From NCBI GenBank assembly GCA_021847385.1, contig JAJZTV010000070.1, positions 1 to 9,148 of the forward strand: a DNA stretch of 9,148 bases. Direction: 5' to 3'. The notes under the pieces were generated by a model, which had not been told where the DNA came from, made no database searches, and saw only the letters and a program-made list of their open reading frames with translations. The position numbers and the translations under genes are program-made. This document shows positions 6,119 to 9,148 of this stretch, one piece after another. This DNA comes from Pseudomonadota bacterium. GTDB lineage: Bacteria; Pseudomonadota; Gammaproteobacteria; Burkholderiales; Thiobacillaceae. Every line of letters begins with the position of its first letter. Within the stretch, counting starts at the first letter, position 1.

Positions 6119-6417
6119 GCCGGCTCGCCCCGTTCGTCGAAGCTGAGCCGAGTGGTATCGCCGTCGATATCGGTGACCTCGACCTGCTTCAGCATGCCGT
6201 TCGGATAATAGGTATAGCGATGGGCCAGCTCGATCTCGCCGTAGACCATCTTGTCGAAACCGAGCAGGCGCTCCCGCTCGTCGAAGTAGCCGCGAAAGTA
6301 GGTATTGCGGTTTGCCACCTCGTTGTCGCCCAGGGGCGTGACCAGCTTGAACGGCAGTTTGACCCCGGTATAGGTGAGAAAACAGCGGCTGGCGCCGGTG
6401 GTCGAAAGTTCGGTCAT
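6115..6417 (-). CDS. Conserved-looking 100-aa protein downstream of nifA, function unknown
   Basis: This 100-aa soluble, beta-rich protein contains CFLTYTGVKLPFKLV (about 12-26), NRNTYFRGYFDE (37-48) and a stretch of aromatics, AHRYTYYPNG (65-74). The F-D-E-R-x-R-L-L-G-F and G-x-L-K-Q-V-E-V patterns read like short antiparallel sheet repeats. It may be one of the small DUF proteins found in nif clusters (DUF6156 comes to mind, unverified). No catalytic motif, signal peptide or membrane segment is seen. The start is ATG 6417, which overlaps the nifA stop (ATGA, 6417-6414), with AAGGTG 8 nt upstream; the open frame beyond it only shadows nifA. The next gene overlaps it in the same way. Cotranscription with nifLA makes a nitrogen-fixation role plausible but unproven. 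Confidence 0.75.
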   Translation of the reverse strand: MTELSTTGASRCFLTYTGVKLPFKLVTPLGDNEVANRNTYFRGYFDERERLLGFDKMVYGEIELAHRYTYYPNGMLKQVEVTDIDGDTTRLSFDERGEPA

Positions 6418-7970
6418 AAGCGTTTCACCTTGATGTTCAAAATCTGGATGCGATAGGCGATCTGGCGCGGCGTCATATTGAGCAGGCGCGCAGCCTTGGC
6501 CTGGACCCAGCCGGTGCGTTCCAGCGCGGCGATGACGCGCTCGCGTTCGTCCATGTCGGGGTTTTCCAGATCGACCGCCGGCGCTTGCGGACTGGCCGCG
6601 GAGACTTGTTCCTCGATGCCGGTGAGCAAGATGGCATCGCGGTCGATGATGTCGCCCTCGGTCATCACCGCCGCCCGCTCCAGGCAGTTTTCCATTTCGC
6701 GCACATTGCCGGGCCATTCGTAGTGCATCAGCACCCGGATCGCGCTGTCGGTGACGTCGAGCGTACGGCCCTGCTGCTGGCCGATCTTCTGCACCAGAAA
6801 GCGGGCGATGTCGGGGATGTCCTCCGGCCGCTCGCGCAAGGGCGGCAAGTTGATGGGCATGACGTTGAGCCGGTAATACAGGTCTTCGCGGAAGCGGCCG
6901 GCCTCGACCTCGCCTTCCAGATCGCGGTGGGTCGCGGCGATCACGCGCACGTCGACCTTGACCGTGCGGCTGCCGCCGACCCGCTCCAGCTCGCCTTCCT
7001 GCAGCACGCGCAAGAGTTTGGCCTGAAAGGCGGAGGAGACTTCGCCGATCTCGTCGAGGAACAGGGTACCGCCGTCGGCCTGTTCGAAGCGGCCCTTGCG
7101 GCTGGCGACGGCACCGGTAAAGGCGCCCTTCTCATGGCCGAACAATTCCGACTCCAGCAGGTTCTCCGGCAGCGCGGCACAGTTGAGTTTGACGAACGGT
7201 CCACGCGCGCGCGGCGAGTTGTAGTGGATGGCGTTGGCGATGAGTTCCTTGCCGGTGCCGGTCTCGCCGCGAATCAACACGGTGGTGTTCCACTTCGCCA
7301 CCTGGCGCACCTGATCGAACACCCGGCGCATCGGCTGGGTATGCCCGACGATGTTGTCGAAGCCATATTGGCCGCGCACGGTGCGGCGCAGGCTGTCGCG
7401 CTCTTCGGTCAGGGCGCGCCGTTCCTGCTCGATGTCGCGCGCCAGACGCACGGTCTGGCCGACCAGATTCGCCACCATCTCCATGAAGTAGGCGTATTCG
7501 TCGAGCAAGGCCTCGGCCCCGGCCATGGGTTGGGCGACCAGCACGCCGACCACCTGGCGCGCGATGCGGATCGGCACGCCGACCAAGGGCAGGTTCTTGT
7601 CGTAGATACCCAGGCGGTCGAGAAAACGCGGTTCGTCGGCGATGCAATTGAGCACCAGTTTTTCGCCCTCTTCCATGATCATGCCGACCACGCCTTCGCC
7701 TGGGCTGTAGCGGATGTCTTCGCTGCGGATCGCTTCGCCGTGCACGGCCGTGACCAGCAGGCCGCCGGTGTCGGGTTCGATCAGGCTGACCATGCCCTTC
7801 TCCAAGCCGACGCCCTCGTCCAGCACGCGCAGCAGCTCGCGCAGCGTGGCCTTGAGGTCGAGCGAGCGCGACAAGACCTGGCTGACCTGGAACAGCGTCT
7901 CCAATTCCGAACGCAGCAGTTCTTGCTGCAGATCGTCCCAATCCTGGGGTTTGGCTGCGCTCATCATCAT
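6414..7970 (-). CDS. nifA: NifA, sigma-54 activator of nitrogen fixation genes
   Basis: This 518-aa protein (A. vinelandii NifA is about 522) opens nif promoters with sigma-54 RNA polymerase. The N-terminal GAF domain spans about 25-180 (SPGEGVVGMIMEEGE, NLPLVGVPI). The AAA+ domain (about 207-435) has Walker A GETGTGKE (235-242), GAFTGA (282-287), Walker B GGTLFLDE (300-307) and WPGNVREMEN. The C-terminal helix-turn-helix (about 484-515) has GWVQAKAARLLNMTPRQIAYRIQILNI, the NifA DNA-binding signature. After C429 there is no further cysteine, so the interdomain cysteine motif of oxygen-sensitive NifA proteins is missing. Oxygen and nitrogen control should therefore come from NifL, encoded just upstream. 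The first ATG (7970) lies 6 nt after AGGA and overlaps the nifL stop. Two more ATGs follow directly, so the true start could be any of three. The longer open frame upstream lies inside nifL. Confidence 0.97.
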   Translation of the reverse strand: MMMSAAKPQDWDDLQQELLRSELETLFQVSQVLSRSLDLKATLRELLRVLDEGVGLEKGMVSLIEPDTGGLLVTAVHGEAIRSEDIRYSPGEGVVGMIMEEGEKLVLNCIADEPRFLDRLGIYDKNLPLVGVPIRIARQVVGVLVAQPMAGAEALLDEYAYFMEMVANLVGQTVRLARDIEQERRALTEERDSLRRTVRGQYGFDNIVGHTQPMRRVFDQVRQVAKWNTTVLIRGETGTGKELIANAIHYNSPRARGPFVKLNCAALPENLLESELFGHEKGAFTGAVASRKGRFEQADGGTLFLDEIGEVSSAFQAKLLRVLQEGELERVGGSRTVKVDVRVIAATHRDLEGEVEAGRFREDLYYRLNVMPINLPPLRERPEDIPDIARFLVQKIGQQQGRTLDVTDSAIRVLMHYEWPGNVREMENCLERAAVMTEGDIIDRDAILLTGIEEQVSAASPQAPAVDLENPDMDERERVIAALERTGWVQAKAARLLNMTPRQIAYRIQILNIKVKRL

Positions 7971-7981
7971 CGCTCTTCCTT
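7961..7981 (-). promoter_or_regulatory. nifL/nifA coupling junction with triple ATG / triple TGA
   Basis: AAGGAAGAG (7981-7973) inside the last nifL codons is followed by ATGATGATGA (7970-7961). In the nifA frame this gives three consecutive ATG codons; one base on, in the nifL frame, it gives three consecutive TGA stops. Ribosomes ending nifL are thus delivered directly to the nifA start, which would keep the two proteins in a fixed ratio. Confidence 0.75.
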
Positions 7982-9148
7982 GATCAACGGAAGTTGCATG
8001 CGAATGCGGCAACCGCCGACATAGCCCGGATCGATCGCGATCACGCCGCCATGGCGCGAGACGATGTCTTGCGCCACGGCCAGGCCCATGCCGATATGCT
8101 GGCGATCGCCGCCCTTGGTGGTGAAGAAAGGCTCGAACACCTTCAATTGCCATTCCGGCGGGATGCCGGGGCCGGTATCGGCGATGGCGATCTCGACGCT
8201 GTCCGCATGCAGCTCGGTTTGGAGGCGAATCTCGCGGCCACTACCGCGCGACTCGTGAATCGCATCGAGGGCGTTCTCCAGCAGATGCTTGAACAGCGTA
8301 GCCAGCTCGGTTGGCCGCCCCAACACCGATGGCAACTCGGCCACGGGCTGCCATTCCACCACCACCCCATCGATCAGCATGCGCTGGGTCAACAAGCGCA
8401 GCACGTCATGCAACAGCGCATTGAGATTGACCGGTTGCATGGCCTCGACCGCAGCCCCCGGCACGCAGGCACGCAAGGTCTCCAGCGCGGCCTGGCCCGA
8501 GCGCAAGGCCTCGGCCAAGCCGGCCGTCAGCGGATCGGCGCCGTTTTCGTTACGCCGCTCCAGCATCGTCACGGCGGCAGCGATCATGTTGAACGGTCCT
8601 TCCAATTGATAAGCCGCCGCGGACAAGGTCTCGCGCAGGCTCTGGATGCGGTCTTGTTCCGCCAGCAAGGCGCGCAGGGCGTTCATCCGTAGCGCCTCTT
8701 CCTGCCGCTTCAGTGCCGTGACTTCATGCATGGTCAGCAGCAGATAGCGCTTACGGGCCGGCTCGTAGAAGGCGTCGGCGCTGGTGTCCTGCTCTTCGAA
8801 CCAAGTCCCGGCGCAGACGAACCAACGGGTTTGCCGGGGCAGGTCGAACCGCACCTCCTGCCCTTGGAAACCCTTGCTGCCGCGGCGCAGCTCGTCAAAG
8901 CGGCCGCCCATATTGGCCCGCACCGCCGCCAACATCGTTGCCGCCGGCTCTTGGCCGAGTTCACCGATCAGCTTTTTGTATTCCTGGTTGTCGAGGATCA
9001 AGCGCTCCGCTTCGTCGAGCAAGGCGATCGCCACCGGCGCCGCATCCACCACCGATTCGATCAACGCCTTCTGATTCTGCACTTGGCGTTCCAGCCGGTG
9101 CATCTCGGTGACGTCGCGATGCATGCCGAGGTAATGCGTGGTGCGCCC
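7967..9148 (-). CDS. nifL: NifL, anti-activator of NifA (5' end beyond the window)
   Basis: The 393 C-terminal residues of NifL are present. The frame stays open through the window edge (GRTTHYLG precedes MHRDVTE), so the ATG at 9122-9124 is internal; Azotobacter NifL has about 519 aa. NifL binds NifA and blocks it under oxygen or fixed nitrogen. Seen here are the end of the first PAS domain (YLGMHRDVTEMHRLE), a coiled linker, a second PAS-like domain starting at NQKALIESVVDAAPVAIALLD, a degenerate H domain and a complete HATPase: N box HLLENALDAI, G1 DTGPGIPP, FEPFFTTK and GMGLAVAQDIVSRHGG. Where a kinase would have its histidine, the sequence reads AAAYQLEGPFNM (Tyr codon at 8611-8609), so phosphotransfer is not expected, while ADP/ATP binding is. 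The FAD-binding PAS1 core lies outside. It is the first visible gene of a coupled four-gene operon; its promoter is not in the window. Confidence 0.94.
   Translation of the reverse strand, partial: GRTTHYLGMHRDVTEMHRLERQVQNQKALIESVVDAAPVAIALLDEAERLILDNQEYKKLIGELGQEPAATMLAAVRANMGGRFDELRRGSKGFQGQEVRFDLPRQTRWFVCAGTWFEEQDTSADAFYEPARKRYLLLTMHEVTALKRQEEALRMNALRALLAEQDRIQSLRETLSAAAYQLEGPFNMIAAAVTMLERRNENGADPLTAGLAEALRSGQAALETLRACVPGAAVEAMQPVNLNALLHDVLRLLTQRMLIDGVVVEWQPVAELPSVLGRPTELATLFKHLLENALDAIHESRGSGREIRLQTELHADSVEIAIADTGPGIPPEWQLKVFEPFFTTKGGDRQHIGMGLAVAQDIVSRHGGVIAIDPGYVGGCRIRMQLPLIKEER

Noticed and set aside
6418..6717. N-terminal extension of the 100-aa protein into nifA
   Set aside because: The frame is open but lies inside the nifA DNA-binding region; ATG 6417 in the ATGA overlap is the natural start.
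6585..8024. 479-residue + strand open frame opposite nifA
   Set aside because: Antisense to a gene with complete motifs; its composition (His, Asp, Ala, Gln) is typical of a complementary-strand shadow.
7971..8153. N-terminal extension of NifA upstream of the triple ATG
   Set aside because: It overlaps the conserved nifL HATPase end in another frame, and the start with AAGGA at 7970 gives the usual NifA length.
9122..9124. ATG as the start of nifL
   Set aside because: The frame continues to the window edge with PAS-like residues (YLG before MHRDVTE), so this Met is internal.

Overview
The window (9148 bp, GC-rich, many 4-nt gene overlaps) looks like chromosome of a free-living, nitrogen-fixing proteobacterium. 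It carries nifL next to nifA, and NifA has no interdomain cysteine oxygen-sensing motif; together these point to the NifL-regulated diazotrophs of the beta/gamma-proteobacteria. A Rhodocyclales-type betaproteobacterium is a reasonable guess, but the sequence does not prove it.

Layout. (1) 2-1416, + strand: the last 19 codons of a sensor histidine kinase overlap (TTGA) an NtrC/AtoC-type sigma-54-dependent response regulator, giving a complete regulator and a cut-off kinase. (2) 1417-1663: an intergenic region with a decayed copy of the 3' end of the small gene found at 5882-6118, then an AT-richer control region with a KdpE-box-like direct repeat and an inverted repeat. (3) 1664-5800, + strand: an apparent operon of a short KdpD-like kinase that lacks the large N-terminal KdpD/Usp half, a KdpE response regulator (ATGA overlap), and a full-length Kup potassium transporter 31 bp later. 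No kdpFABC genes are present in the window. (4) 5801-5881: a convergent gap holding a strong hairpin. (5) 9148-5882, - strand: nifL (5' end outside the window), nifA, a 100-aa protein and a 78-aa four-cysteine protein. Each of these starts on the ATGA that ends the previous gene, so all four look translationally coupled.

How it works together (inference): the short KdpD/KdpE pair probably controls its own operon and thereby Kup-mediated K+ uptake, in place of the usual KdpFABC ATPase. NifL, which lacks a phospho-acceptor histidine but keeps its ATP-binding site, would hold NifA in check by protein contact, and NifA would activate sigma-54 nif promoters outside the window. The two small proteins made from the same message are the least explained genes here. 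The potassium cassette sits between two copies, one intact and one decayed, of the end of the 78-aa gene, which suggests it was placed into an older nif-linked neighbourhood.
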